Assembly (NCBI GenBank): GCA_028583405.1
Contig: CM053251.1
Coordinates: forward strand, 4,937,983-5,001,982
Direction: 5' to 3'
Source: Pogonophryne albipinna
Taxonomy: Eukaryota > Chordata > Actinopteri > Perciformes > Artedidraconidae
Length of the DNA stretch: 64,000 nucleotides
A model generated the notes under the pieces. It was not told where the DNA came from. It made no database searches and saw only the letters and a list, made by a program, of their open reading frames with translations. This document shows, in pieces, positions 26,901 to 39,260 of this stretch. A program made the translations under genes and the position numbers. Each line of letters begins with the position of its first letter. The stretch's first letter is position 1.

Positions 26901-29586
26901 GATGAAGTAGTGCTTACAGCCAAGGCAATATGAAGACTGTATAAAAACTCCCTTTTGGTACAGATCCTCTTAAAAAATCAAAGCACTATCATTTTAATAA
27001 ATGTTTCAATGACAATGTGAATATTTTAAAGATGGTCTTTCCCTCTGACATCGGGAATCATACTGCATTTTCAAAAGAAGTAAAAATAATCGCAATTACT
27101 TCTTTATTTCCAAGGGATGCAGCCCCAGTAGAGACATATACAGATGAATATCTGAAAAACTGGACATAAATCTAAAAATATTCAGCTTTTTCTTTGCATA
27201 ACTGTGAACTGGCCCTTTAAGAGTGTGTTAGTGTGTACATGGTGTGTACCTATCCCAGTGTAACACAACCTGTAACGGCTCACAGTCCGTTATGCTTGTT
27301 GCTCCGCTTGCAGCAGTTGACATGCAAATCCACGCTGATTATCTAATAATGAACTGAGGAAATGTGAATTATAGGCAAATGTGCATCATTGCTGTCTTGG
27401 GAAGAACCACTTAAAATGACTGCTTATTATTTTTTTGTGACGAGTCATTCCCGTGACCCCTTGGGCCTGTGAAAAAAACAACAAACATATTAAAACTCAA
27501 TTGTGGAGATTTGGAAAACGACTGGCTGCACTCGGGAGTCAGCGGGTAAACAAACAGGATTTGTTTCATTCCAAGGTTTGATTTCCGAGATGCATGCAGG
27601 GTCTTTAATAATAATAAAAGCCATACGGTGTTTGTTTGTGTGCGGAGAGAGGATCGCGAGAGAGGCAGACAGTGACGAAATGACTCCTTTGAGTGGCGTA
27701 GGATTATTGAAATTCACCTGGAAAGTAAACTAATTTTCTCAGCGGGGTCAGAGGACTGGCTATGGTAATGAAAAGGGAGATGTCATTAGATTCAGTGGTA
27801 TTTGAAGAGTTCTCTGGGGGAGGGAGGAGGGAGGGGGAGATATCTGTGTTTGAGAGAGAGTGTGTGTGTTTTCAAATCGTCTCCCTTGCCACTATCTCTG
27901 CCTCCTCTGTGTATATGTTATTCATAAGCCTGACCTACATGTGCCTATGCTTGTGTGTGCACGACTCTGTGTGTGTGTGCGTGTGTGTGTGTGAGAGGAT
28001 GTGTGTGTGTGTGTGTATAAGTGTATGTGTGTCACTCGATGCAAGAGGAAGTGATAAGGTTCTGGTCCACTTTCCAAGATTCACCAACCACTTTCACGGT
28101 CTGACCACCTCGTTTTATGTATTTTTTTGTAAAATAGAGTGCGATCTCCGGTTGACAGTCTCCTCTGTGTTTATGCTTTCATATTTTGTCTAAGTCTACT
28201 CCACTGCTGCTGCTGCACAGACACACCAGCACCTGCCAGCTCTCTTTATCCTACAGTGGCTGCTGCCAGAAATGTGCCACAAAGGAAAGAAAGGGGGAAA
28301 AACAACATCAAAAGGACATTTCTCAATATACAATTATTACTTGCATCATGAAAACAGACTAGCTTTACGAGTCCAAATAACGGAATATAGACACAAGAGA
28401 TTGAAGTTAAGGTTGTAGAAAATAAAGTCTGACTGCTTGCATCTCAGTAATGGATATGCAAGCGTACCTAAGCAACAGCAAGTCCAAAGAAAGCTGGACG
28501 TGGCCACATTAGATCTCTGGCCTCTCACTCTCTCTTTGGTGTCCTTCAGCCGGAGACTTCACAGCCCGGCCTGGTTAGTAAACATGAGCGAGCTGCAGTT
28601 CACTGATGTTACATTACAGGAGTTCCTGGCGGCGCTGAAAGGAAATGAAAGTTTCAGTTGACTCTCGTTGCCATTTGGAGCTGCCAACACGCCATGGTGA
28701 CTTTTGCAGCTTTGAAGATGCTGTGAAGTGGCCTTGACATTCAAATGTTTCCTCAATGATAAAAGTGATGCTGCGGCACTATGGTCACCAGTAAAAACTG
28801 AGTTGTTATGTTTATCCTGTCAGAACTGGCAATTAGACCACAATTACAACCCTTATTAGAAACACTTGTAGAGCTAACGGTTATTTGCCTCAGTGATTTG
28901 TCTCAAGATTCGCTTTTAGATTAACAGATGAAAAGCTTAGGCTATAAGATGTCAGAAAATACAGAGAAATGTCCATCATCATTTCAAGAGCCCACAATTG
29001 TGTCTTCAAATTAATTCTTTTTTTTCTTCTGACAGACAGCTCAAATTCCAAACACAATTGTCTAAGTACAACGATGATAATCAGAGAAATGCAGCAACTG
29101 CTCACATTTGAGAGACTTTAATTACTCAAAAACACAAGTCAATTAATACCAAATGTTGATTTATGTTGTGTCCATCACCTAATTGACCACGTTGTATCAT
29201 CATTAAACACATTTATGGCCAAACAGAGACAAATACCCATATTACTGCTGCTAGACCTGGATACTTTAAAGGCAATTACTGTTTTATATGATGTCAAATG
29301 TTGTCTTGGTTGTAGAATCTGTGATGACATTTCACTGGATAAAACATTCATGTACACCATTGAATAAGTCAGCAAGAAAAAAAGATATATATTCCTTTAG
29401 TGAGGGAAAAGGTGCGCCATTGCTCAGGAAGTGTGAGGGAATGCATTGTTAGAAAAACAGTACACGTGGCATATAATGAGAGATAGCACACCAAAACACC
29501 TGGGGGCACAAGGTAACTGCACCGAAAGGTCATTTCTCATTTAACAGGAACAAATGGGGGTCACTGCAGCTCTGTACACGAGAAAC

Positions 29587-29607
29587 CACCACAACCTGTG
29601 TGTGTGT

Positions 29608-29650
<43 letters not shown>
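29587..29650 (+). repeat. (GT)n microsatellite
   Basis: About 30 GT units with one TATG interruption, some 320 bp upstream of the Ig2 second-half exon. Confidence 0.9.
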
Positions 29651-29891
29651 TGCTTGTATTCCCTGGTTAAGATCCAGATGACTGTCCCCGTCTATGGAGT
29701 GTAAAACCCTTTAAATACACTTTTAAGGCACTTTATAGCTTTAACGCCATTGCTCTTAATTATCTATGTCCCCCTCTATGATTGTTAACGTTTGTCTGTC
29801 CTACTGGTCTGTTTTCCTCACTGTGCACTGTGACAGGGTTGCTCTCCAAAGATCTTGTAGTATATTGTTGTACAGTGACACTAAAGCCTTT

Positions 29892-29895
<4 letters not shown>

Positions 29896-29966
<71 letters not shown>
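29896..29966 (+). promoter_or_regulatory. (CT)n tract serving as polypyrimidine tract
   Basis: About 70 nt of CT dinucleotides end 7 nt before the exon that completes Ig2 (junction CCACCTCAG). It is both a microsatellite and the polypyrimidine tract of that acceptor. CUCUCU is a known PTB-binding sequence, so regulated splicing is possible by inference. Confidence 0.5.
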
Positions 29967-29967
<1 letters not shown>

Positions 29968-29973
29968 CCTCAG

Positions 29974-30144
29974 GACATACAGAGTTGGTGGAGTCCGTTC
30001 CAGATGAACTCACATCCAACGTGAGCAGCAAGCTCACCCTGGAGGTGAGCCGCGGGGACAACAACGACCTCATCACCTGCGCCGTGGTCCATCCCTCTCT
30101 GGCCCCCGGAGACAAGAGGAGCGAGCAGGCTCTGCGGGTGTTGT
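29974..30144 (+). CDS. cadm3: cadm3 exon: second half of the Ig2 domain
   Basis: A 171-nt exon, phase 1 at both ends, 57 residues. It joins the previous exon (GAA G / GA CAT) without a frame break. NVSSKLTLEVS is the E strand with an N-glycosylation sequon (NVS). DLITCAVVHPSL holds the second Ig2 Cys and corresponds to ASIVCSVNHESL of human CADM3. RSEQALRVL leads into Ig3. Donor GTGAGT at 30145. The CT array before the acceptor is unusually long. Confidence 0.92.
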
Positions 30145-30259
30145 GTGAGTCAACCGGGGAATACGCTGATGTAGTAGTGGGGGAGGAACCAGAGATACAG
30201 AGGATGGAAAGAGGGGGGAGTGGAGGACAGACTGATGTGAGAGGGAAATGAAAAAACCT

Positions 30260-30395
30260 CCAACTGATCGGGTTTTAGTCCTAAAAGTAATCCAATTTTT
30301 TTTGGAATGTAACAGTAATCAGATAACTGGACCTTCCCCTTGTATCCTGATTCTGAATCCCATTACATGAAATCCCTCACTCCCCAAGCCTGACT
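30260..30395. repeat. Fragment of the GTAATCC-type DNA element
   Basis: Has AACAGTAATCAGATAAC and the end CCCTCACTCCCCAAGCCTGA, matching the right end of the element at 18168-18725. Confidence 0.45.
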
Positions 30396-30603
30396 ATTAA
30401 ACAGGATTTCCATTCGAATCCTCCATTTCCATTCCACTTTTATTTCTGCCCTGCTCTTCTCTTTTATTAGGCCGTAGAATCAGTTTCCCCCCCTTTGCAG
30501 TTTGATCTCTGCTCCAGTAATTTCACATCAGTTTCCTGTAATAATGGCCATGCAGGAATTTAACCTTCCTCTGTCGATGCCCAGAGTAGGAGAGCAGGTT
30601 ATT

Positions 30604-32245
30604 AGAGATGTGACGTTCACGAACGATCCAATTCTTTTGAACAGCTCTTTGGTACGAACGAAGGGAACCGAGTCGTACTTGGTGAGAAACGTTCTTTTTA
30701 TCGTTGGTTCACTGCCTGCCATAAATCCACTCGCCTTTAAAGCAACTTGCTTTCCTGAATGCACATTAGTCATAGATGATGGCATAACGCTGCTTGAGTA
30801 GTACTTTGGCTGAGAGATGTAGCAAGTTATACATTTTCTGTGAGTAAAAGTAGATTTCTGGCAGTCATCATTATCCTGGTGATTATTTAGCAGATAAACC
30901 TATTAGCCCCTGGAGTGGCACATTTGATATGTTACCTAATATGGTAAAACCAAATGCAGTAGTTCCATGATGATGTATTTCAGTTCATGTCCTTTGCTAG
31001 ACTTATGATTAACCTTAAGGGTGTCTGGGTGACAAACACAGTAGCCTCATCCCAATACCCCTCCTCGACTCCTCTCTCCCCCTCCTCCGGGACTTGACCC
31101 GGAAATCTACCAAGACACGCCATTTTGAAGGACGTCCCAATAGCTGAAATGCACACGGAGGAGTCGAGGAGGGGTGAGGGAGGAGGGGTGCGGGAGGAGA
31201 CGAAAGGGAGGATACACTTGAACAGACTACGCGGAAGTGTTTTCACTACTCGCGTATAAAAACCCGCCCCCACCTTCACAGCTGGTCCATTTCAACAGAG
31301 GAAAACACACAACTGGAAGATGAGTGGAAAAGTGCTCACAGCTCTGTGGGAATTATTATGTGCAATTCATTTCTAAAAGGCTTTCACTTTACTATAATTA
31401 TATTTTTATTTAAATGTAGGCTACATTTTACACCAAAACGGAACACAAAAGCAGGACCAACCATCATACATTGAATTCCTTGACTAACAAGAGAAAGATT
31501 CATTCATTTAAATAAATATTTAATCAGAAATGGGCCGGTTCTAAGGGTTCTTCAGTTAAGCCTGATGAGAGGGGATACAGCTGTGCACATGTCATCATTA
31601 CAGACGTCGTTTATTAAGAGTGACGTTTGAGTGAACGAGGACATCCCAATTAATACCTGAGGACTCCTCTGTCCTCGCGTCACCTCCTCGTGTCTCTCGC
31701 TCGCATCTTACGGAGGCGGAGCTAAGATGCAAGGAAGGGACGCGAGTGAGGGAAAGGAGGAGTCGAGGAGGGGTATTGGGATGAGGCTTGAACAAGTTCC
31801 TGTGTTTGTTCCCTGTTCCACAATGAGTTCCTGGTTTCCTCAGTTATATCTGTCTTTGACACATTCCTGTCTTTAACCAGTTCCTGATTTATTATATTAG
31901 CAATGTACAGTTTCTGTTCCTCTGGAAAGCATGCGTATCTCTCCATCCTGCCCTGCCACAGTGGAAGGTGACGAAGTGTTGTTGAACTGTCAAGATCCTA
32001 TAAAACCTACACACACACTTTCCTCTGTGTGCACTCTTCCAGAATACTCTGTACTCTGTGAGACCTGTACCTTCGAGGCCTCGAATAAAGAGCCAGCAAG
32101 ACAACTCTGTTTGTTTCACCAGTTTATTGATTGGTCATTCTAAATTGTATATCTCCACAGTATTGACTAGGTCTAAGATTTCCGTAACACCGCGCCCCCT
32201 TAAAAAAGAAACAGCTCTTTTGAACGACAAGAGCCGTAATTCCCA
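30604..32245. mobile_element. hAT-like DNA element remnant interrupted by another element
   Basis: The left part starts TAGAGATGTGACGTTCACGAAC (30604 on) with an ATTCTTTTGAACAGCTCTT block. The right part (about 32205-32245) has the inverted block AACAGCTCTTTTGAACGA and ends in CCCATCACTACA. The end pair TAGAGATGTGA / TAGTGATGGGA fits a hAT-type terminus. The interior holds the element at 31043-31788. No transposase frame is visible. Confidence 0.45.
31043..31788 (+). mobile_element. 746-bp element with perfect 32-bp inverted ends
   Basis: The left end begins AGCCTCATCCCAATACCCCT at 31043. The same 32 bases occur inverted at 31757-31788 with no mismatch. Internally there is a TATA-like TATAAAAA (31255-31262) followed 58 bp later by an ATG (31320) opening a frame of 18 codons before TAA, which looks like the start of a lost gene. 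The perfect ends suggest recent movement. Superfamily undetermined. Confidence 0.75.
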
Positions 32246-32557
32246 TCACTACAGGTTATCATCTGAAATGAAACTATAAATGGAGCAGTCTCGTCTCCGG
32301 ACTCAGTGTCGGTGCTGCCCCCCTGTGGGCGAGACCCCGACACTGCACCACCCAGGGAAAGTGATGTCGTTGTGTAAGGGTTATGTCATGGTGGGAGGCA
32401 GAGAGATGGTGACGCCTACATGATGCAGATGGGAGTAGATATGAGACGGGGATGAATGAGACTGTCGCTACTGTCAGCACGGTTTTGAATCCTGTGTTAT
32501 GTAACTACAATCTGTGTGCGTTTGTGTGTGTGTTTGTGTTTTTCCCTACTCGAACAG

Positions 32558-32648
32558 ATTCCCCAGACGTGCAGATCCTGCCTGAGAGCCATCTGCCCAG
32601 AGAGGGAGAGAAGTTTTGTCTCCAGTGTTTGGGCAACGGCAACCCCGA
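32558..32648 (+). CDS. cadm3: cadm3 exon: first half of the Ig3 domain
   Basis: A 91-nt exon entering in phase 1 and leaving in phase 2. The split codon T/AT gives Tyr, so the linker reads YSPDVQILPES, the counterpart of YTPTAMIRPDP in human CADM3. PREGEKFCLQCLGNGNP holds the first Ig3 Cys and the GNP turn typical of the family. An additional Cys precedes it by three residues (FCLQC), which human CADM3 lacks (LLLHC). Acceptor CTACTCGAACAG at 32546-32557, donor GTAAGA at 32649, then a CA array from 32686. Confidence 0.92.
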
Positions 32649-32683
32649 GTAAGAGACACTCTCTCTCACACACACATACAAAA

Positions 32684-32685
<2 letters not shown>

Positions 32686-32763
<78 letters not shown>
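32686..32763 (+). repeat. (CA)n microsatellite just after the Ig3 first-half donor
   Basis: About 39 CA units beginning 38 nt inside the intron, preceded by a shorter CTCTCTCACACACA run. A candidate hnRNP L landing site. Confidence 0.95.
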
Positions 32764-32764
<1 letters not shown>

Positions 32765-33544
32765 GTCTGATTCTGCAAGTAAGCACACGATTACACTGAT
32801 TTAAATACACAAACACAGCAACTTACCGACTGCGCATTATCAGTGAGTTTAAAATAGCTTCAAAATAGCAGCATCAAAATATAAAATACTGCTTTTAATA
32901 ATTGAATATCAATTAACAATATTTAATTACAAAACAGAACATTTGCACACAGTTTTCATCATCTAGGCTTTATTCCCTGTGCCAATAAATAGGGAATTAA
33001 GTAAGAGTTTGAGTAATGCTCACATTTGACAGAAGTAAGAGCTCTTAGGAGGGGCTTCCTCTAGATAGATGCCACTGCGTTTGGTGTCAAGGTCAGACAC
33101 TTTTTAAGCTGCTATAACATCATGTCACTGCCACATTTGCTTATTCCCAGGATCACACAAGGTCGCTTTCTTTAAGTATTTGAACATTCATTAAATTCTG
33201 GTGAGGACAGTTCCTAGATGGCCACTTAATTGAGGGGTTTATGTACTCTCTTTGTGAGAGTGCTCATATCCTTTTTATCGTCTCTTCTCGGCCAGTAATA
33301 ATGTGCTCTCTCACTTACAAGACTTGAACTTGGTGTGAGTTCCTAATATAATATTCTTATGTCTTGTCAATTACCTAGTAGGTTGTCATTCATTTACAGT
33401 TTATGCTTAATTAATCTAACATGGAAACCTGGCCTGTTTTAGATTATTAAAGTATGGTAGGCGACAGTGGCAAACGTGTTAATGTCCCAAAACACTTACA
33501 TTTGGAGAAACGCTGCAGTTTTCAAAAACGATGCAAATACAAAA

Positions 33545-33980
33545 TCAGGGGCAGGTAATATAAGATTATTTTCTTCTCCCTGCTCCTTTTCGGTCAATGG
33601 TGTGTTTACAGAGACATGTTTTGTTAACAATTATTATACATTAAAGGTGGGGTAGGTAAGAATGGAGAAACCAGCTCGAGTGCGCTAGAATTTGAAAATA
33701 CATGACCAATGAGGGCACGAGATGAGTTTGTGCACAGAAGGCTGACATGCAGGTAGGCCATCGTGCTTTTTACAGTACTACGGCTTCCACAGATTAATTT
33801 TTGTATGGATTTTTTGTCAAAGCACTTTAGATATTCATTGCTATCGGGATGTTAAGAGCATTCCATGGAATATAACAAAAAGTGTATCTCGAGCCGGTTT
33901 CTCAAACCTACCTACCCCACCTTTAAGTTGTGCATACCATGAACGGAACAAATCAAAATGAAATGAAAAAATGAAAATCT
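33545..33980 (+). mobile_element. LINE 3' tail fragment split by the TTAA-flanked element
   Basis: The left piece (33545-33640) contains TTTTCTTCTCCCTGCTCCTTTTC, nearly identical to the LINE tail at 58405-58440. The right piece (33927-33980) continues with A-rich AATGAAATGAAAAAATGAAA. Only 3' non-coding sequence is present. Confidence 0.45.
33641..33926. mobile_element. TTAA-flanked 286-bp element with inverted ends
   Basis: TTAAAGGTGGGGTAGGTAAG at 33641-33660 is mirrored by CCTACCTACCCCACCTTTAA ending at 33926 (one mismatch in 20). A TTAA lies at both outer ends, as for piggyBac-type target sites. An inner inverted pair GAGAAACCAGCTCGAG / CTCGAGCCGGTTTCTC is also visible. Too short to encode a transposase. 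Confidence 0.65.
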
Positions 33981-35384
33981 TCACCCACTTGACGAAACAT
34001 CGTAGGGTTTATTAAAAGCTCTCTATAGATGAAACGCTGCGAACACAAAGACGCTGCAAGAAGCTCAAAACACAACTGAAAAGGGGAAACTAAAAAGTCA
34101 TTCGGGGATTATAAAATTGGCCAACTGTCACTGTCACTGGAAACATTACTAGAATGTACGAGTGATCCCATGATTCCTTCCAATATAATTGTAGCTCTGC
34201 TGTAAGCTAGATAGCTAACGTAGCCAACCTAGTCATTTCATATATACTGACAAACAGTTAATATTATGAACAGACTCACACTGCCAACATTGACAGTTGG
34301 CCAACTTTAGATGTGTGCGTCACTTTTTAGTGTCCCCGTTCCTGTTGTGTTTTGAGCTTCTTGCAGCGTTTTGTATTTGCGGTTATTTAAGTTAACTCTG
34401 TGTTTGTGTTGTCAAGTTAGTGAAGATGTTTCTTCATTTGCATGTGTTTTTAAATCTACATCCTTTTTGAAAGTGCAGCGCGTTTCTCCTAATGTAAGTG
34501 TTTTGGGCCGTTATATGGAATCAAGCATATACTGATGCGAGACAGGACTCTAATAAAAAGAGGCAGGCTGGAGGATTCTTTTTTCCAGGGCAGGTGGAGA
34601 GTTTTCAGAGATTTCAGAAGCATTTTAGACCAGCGTTTATAGTAGCACACATGTAAAACGCATTGGAAGTGAAAGGATGTCAAATAGCTCAGAAGACAAA
34701 CAAATCAATAAACATACAGGCACGATACATGTTCAGTAGCACACCAACCAATCACTGGCACTTTCTCACGGTGCAAACATGACATTTAGCCAAGAAATGT
34801 GCTCGTACAAGCTGTGGCGTGTTCACTGATACAGTGTGTACACAATGTTCCTGATAGACACAGAAACAAACTGCAACCCCCGTCTTAAATCCTGCCCACA
34901 CAAATACACTCTTTCCCCTGGCCTTTCTGCATTATAGATGAACCTTCAGCCAGGCAGCCCTATCGATCCACTCTCGTCCCTCCTCCACCCCCTGTCCTCC
35001 CCTCCCTGCCTCCCTCCATCTCTCCATCATCAGATATCTCTCCGCCGCTGTGTCACTCACGGCTCGTTCTTTTCCCCTCCGTCTTGTCACGATGCCTCCT
35101 CACCCTCCTCCTCCTCCTCTTCCTCTCCCAATCCTTACTTATAACTCTCCTCTATCTCTCCTCACACCCTACACTCCCCATCCCTCCTCCTTTTCCTCCC
35201 TCTCTGCTCTCCTGTCAACCCCCTTCCCTCTCTCCCCCTGTCAGCTCATCACATCAGAGTCTAGGAATAAGACTAGTTTGATTGGCAGGTGGAACAGACA
35301 GGAGGCGGGGCAGGAGGAGGTGACAGTCATGGCATTAACGAGCTTTAACAGTCAGCAAATGGGTCGATAAAATATAAATGTGGC

Positions 35385-35650
35385 AAAGAAGGGCGTGAAC
35401 ATTATGCCATGGCCAGGGGTTCAATTCCCACTGGGACCACCTACACTATATGCTAGCTAGGAATCTATGTATTTGTTGTATAACTGTATACACTCCGCAT
35501 GAAAGCCTCCATTGAATTATGCATGTTCTATACAGTACAAGATGAAGACATGTTATGTGGTAATAAATAGGGCCATGTAGTTCAAAATGGCCGAGGCAGT
35601 GTCTCATCATATACAGAGAGGCTTTGGATAAAAGTTGAAGTGGAAGGGAC
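35385..35650 (+). repeat. SINE-like repeat
   Basis: A B-box-like GGGGTTCAATTCCCACTGGG (35406-35425) is followed downstream by GCTTTGGATAAAAG (35622-35635), the tail motif of several teleost SINEs. Recognised by pattern only. Confidence 0.45.
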
Positions 35651-37659
35651 TGGATGTCAAAAAATAAGGTGAGTGCAGAGGGAAACTGTGAGATCGCACC
35701 AAAAAATAAAAATGACAAGGGGTAGAGAGGAGAAGAAAAACAAACCGACAGGAAGGAGAGAGGAGAGAGGCGTGGGCGGAGAGGAGACAGAAAGATTTGG
35801 TGACAAGAAGAGAATGACTAAGACAGAGAGAGGAAGAGCAAACAAGAGAACGTCGGTGTGTGTGTGTGTGTGTGTGTGTGTCTGCAGAGGCGAGACAGGG
35901 AGCGTGCTCAGCTGTGTGCACCGCCGCTTGTGGATGAGCTAGTGTCCAATCAAATCAGATACAGGTTGCCCCCGCAGCTGTCAGTCAAAACCCAATCACC
36001 GCGACGACACCTTTCCTCCGCCACACCCATCCTCTCTCCCCCGTCTCCCCCACCCCCCCAATCAAACTCAACGAATGCCACACTCCACACACACTTCTCT
36101 CTGTGGTCACATCCTGTCAGGTTCAAATGAATAACGCTCCGTATCAAATCCGATCCTGTGTTTCCTCGTCGCCCGGCAGCGAGAGCTTTCTAATAGGAGA
36201 GAAAGCAGTTTGTGCTCTACATTCTATTATGTTTATTATCTATTCAATCAGCAGGAGCACCGTAAGTGCTTGCATCACATTTCTGAATCATTTAGCCACA
36301 GACTGTTCACTTACCGTTACATGTTTGCAGCTGAATAGCCTTGCATAACCTTCGCGTGCAAGTGTGCAAGGTCATTGTCACGGTTACAAAACAGCAGCTG
36401 ACAGGTAACAAGATTACAGTAATCTGCAAACTGGATAACGATAAGGCCCACTGTAATCTATATTTCTACTTATAGATTTCTCTTTTTATGTTGTTTACAA
36501 ATCCCATAAAAAACACTTTAACTAAGAAATTGTTTACTAAAAAAGTTTGATGTACTTTATTCTGCTCTAGTGTCGTCTAAAAACTCTGAGCCACTTTCAC
36601 TCTGACTTGTTGTTTGTGCACCTAATGTGTATTCATCCGCAGCTGAAAATAGTCCCCAACAGATGCTCTCCTATTTGAGTTACCTTTGCAAAGCTGTTTG
36701 ACAACATATAGTATAAATAGAAAGTCATTATTCTATTGTAATATAAATAATTTCTAATTGCATTTGTAAAACATCCTTAAACCTACATTGCATTATGCTT
36801 TCAGCCACTAAGGTGAAGGGCAATTTGTTGTAGTCATACATTTTATCACCTAATAAAGGTGTTATGGCGAACTAGCTCACAGTGGCTTGTTTGCACCTAT
36901 AGCGGACACATTAGCATTCATTTAGAGTTGTGTGAGCAAGACAAATATTAACTCTCGCTGTGGCTTCTATAAAGTGGCACTAACTCCAGAGAGAAGCTGC
37001 TGTCCTTCTGATGTTTGGTGCTGGCAGGAAGTCCAAGTACATCAGAATTGTTTTGCCTTTTGTGTATTCAAACACACGGATGAGAGCTCCATGATTTCAT
37101 TAATCAAACTGTTTATGTTAAACCAAATGCTTGAATACTCTTTAAAGTGCAGAGGCAGGTAATTCATCATTTTATCCTTTGTTTTTTTAAGAGTAATTAG
37201 AGCGTCGTTAAATATGTTAATCTTCTGCAGGATTGTTGGTCTTCTCAGGGATTTGGGACATAAGAACAATATGCAGTGCTTATCCTTTAATCAACCTAAC
37301 TGTTAACATACTGATCAGACAACAATTGCTTTTGGTATCATAGATCAGTGTTGGATTATAAAATGTTGAGACATTAACATCATTTAGCAAAAACACCCAA
37401 TAGCGCGTTCTTTACCCTGATAATGATTACAGCTTGGAGAGGGAGGAATATGCTGCTCTAAAGTAATTACAATAAAGAATGACTTCAAGCGTATCATGAC
37501 TTTTGTGCAGTGTTTATTAATGCATGCAAGCTAATTGAAAAGTTTCCACCCAAGCAGAGCTCATAGCCAGGAATAAAACATGGATTTTAGACATGCAACT
37601 GCTCTGACAAATGTAGCTTCGTGCACTTAGACTGACTGCTCTGACAAAGATCGACTTTT

Positions 37660-37990
37660 AAAGAGGTTCATATTCGTTTTTTGTGCTTCCACTGTGACAT
37701 GTCTCTGTGCTGCAGCTTCTCTTTTCACCCTCTGTCTGAAACCAGAGCCCAGTCTGCTCTGGTTGGTTAGCTTGCCGGCTCTGTTGTGATTGGTCAACCG
37801 CTTAGAGATGTCCCGCCCCTTAGCCTATCACGTACAATGTGTTGGAGCGCCAATAGAAGCGCGAGTGTTACATAGTGATGTCAATATGTTCAGGAAGTAA
37901 ACAAAGGAGTCCAATGGAGTGTGTGGGAGGTAAACTCACAGATTCTAGCCTTTGCAGACATAAACCGATATAACACACACAGATAATGGA
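37660..37990 (-). repeat. Dispersed repeat, family A, inverted long copy
   Basis: Reverse complement of the 23630-23960 copy over most of its length: CAGAGCCCAGTCTGCTCTGG, GTCCCGCCCCTTAGCCTATC and AAGTAAACAAAGGAGTCCAATG. It lies in the intron after two cadm3 exons, while its partner lies in the intron before them. Confidence 0.7.
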
Positions 37991-38849
37991 AAACCCCAAA
38001 AGCCATAAAAGTATTTGTTGCATTGCATGTTATCTAGCATTTGAAGGTGGTGTACAACAACATCTGATTCCAGTATTGCATGTCATTTCACATGAATATT
38101 CATTTGCCTCAGGACAGCTACTGAACAGATATATATGTTTTAGATTTGTTAGGATTTGTATTCCTAAAATAACACATATTGTAGACTTTGAGCTTCCTAG
38201 TCCACAGCCTCCCAAGTGTTTGCTCAGCAGCCGGTGTCAGGGGAGCAGACTTGTTTCTCTTTGGCTTTCTACTCACTTTGAGAAGCCCAGCAGCAACAAC
38301 AGTTAGAATTATTAAAGCTTCAGCCTTTTAGAAACATCCATAGATTCAATCTGAGGGAGCTTGGTTTAATAACGATGCCATGATCTTAGGGCAGGAATAC
38401 CGTGAACATACGTGACAGAGGAAGAAATGCACCCAAACAACCGGAAGTGACACGTTTTATTGCGCATGTCCCTTTTATCACGGGAATACAGGAAGTGATT
38501 AGTATAAGAGCATTAAATAAACAAATTCATATCTTACAATTCATAATTCAGATGTATTCTTTTTTCGCCTTTAACCGTAACTGAACAACCACAAATAGCT
38601 ACCATTGGGAATGTTACGGATTGCACCTTTAGGAGTCGCTGAGGGTTTCCTCACATTTTCCAAGAGCGATTAATCAGTGCGTCCATTTCAGGTCTGTCCC
38701 CGTCTCCGTCTCCCCGTCATTGTAATTACTGTACAGTGCTTAAGGACTCCAACATTTACATAATTGATTATTTTATCAAGACACGTCTCGCTATCTCTCT
38801 CATACACAATCTGTTATGCAGAATGGATTTTTTAACGCAGGCTGATTGA

Positions 38850-39260
38850 AATCTCTTTTCTTCTTCCACTCTTGTCCTCCGTTCCACAATTTTCTTCTTC
38901 TTTCATTTCACTTTTGCGACAACTCTCGGCCCTCTGTGCTGTCCATCATTCATCCTCTCCTTCTCCCTCAGTCCCTTCTCTATTTTCTCGCTGTGACATC
39001 CATCTTATTCTCTTATTTGCTCTCACTTGCTCTCCTCTCCTGCTTTTATCTTTTTCTTTTCCCCATCATCGTTCCTCATCCTCCCCTCTCCTCTCTTTCC
39101 ATCTCTACTTCACTCTTGATCGTTTCATCTTCTCCTGTTGTCCTGCAGCGCTTGTCGCGGCTCCCTCTTCCTCTCATCACTTCACCCCTCTTTTGATTTT
39201 TTACTTTTAGTGACTTGGAAAACTGTACAGTTCAACTCAGTGTCTCTCTCCTGTCTCAAC
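38850..39260 (+). promoter_or_regulatory. Long pyrimidine-rich region before the Ig3 second-half exon
   Basis: About 350 nt are heavily C/T with many TCTT and CTCTC motifs and end in CTCCTGTCTCAACAG. It serves as an extended polypyrimidine region; binding by PTB family proteins is inference. Confidence 0.35.

Larger units (their letters stand above)
30145..32557 (+). other. cadm3: cadm3 intron between Ig2 and Ig3
   Basis: The intron is 2.4 kb and mostly made of mobile elements: a repeat fragment at 30260-30395 and a larger element at 30604-32245 that itself contains a 746-bp element with inverted ends. Confidence 0.85.
33485..34512. mobile_element. Inverted-repeat element, family B, copy 2, carrying nested insertions
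   Basis: The left end CCCAAAACACTTACATTTGG (33487 on) is mirrored at 34487-34510 (CTAATGTAAGTGTTTTGGG). A second, inner pair around CTGCAAGAAGCTCAAAACAC (34048-34067) is mirrored at about 34352-34371 (GTGTTTTGAGCTTCTTGCAG). The left half is interrupted by a LINE tail, which is itself interrupted by the 33641-33926 element. No coding is seen. Confidence 0.6.

Noticed and set aside
28437..28661. 74-codon frame ending in MSELQFTDVTLQEFLAALKG
   Set aside because: Looks protein-like but is isolated in an intron with no acceptor or donor in frame and no recognised family.
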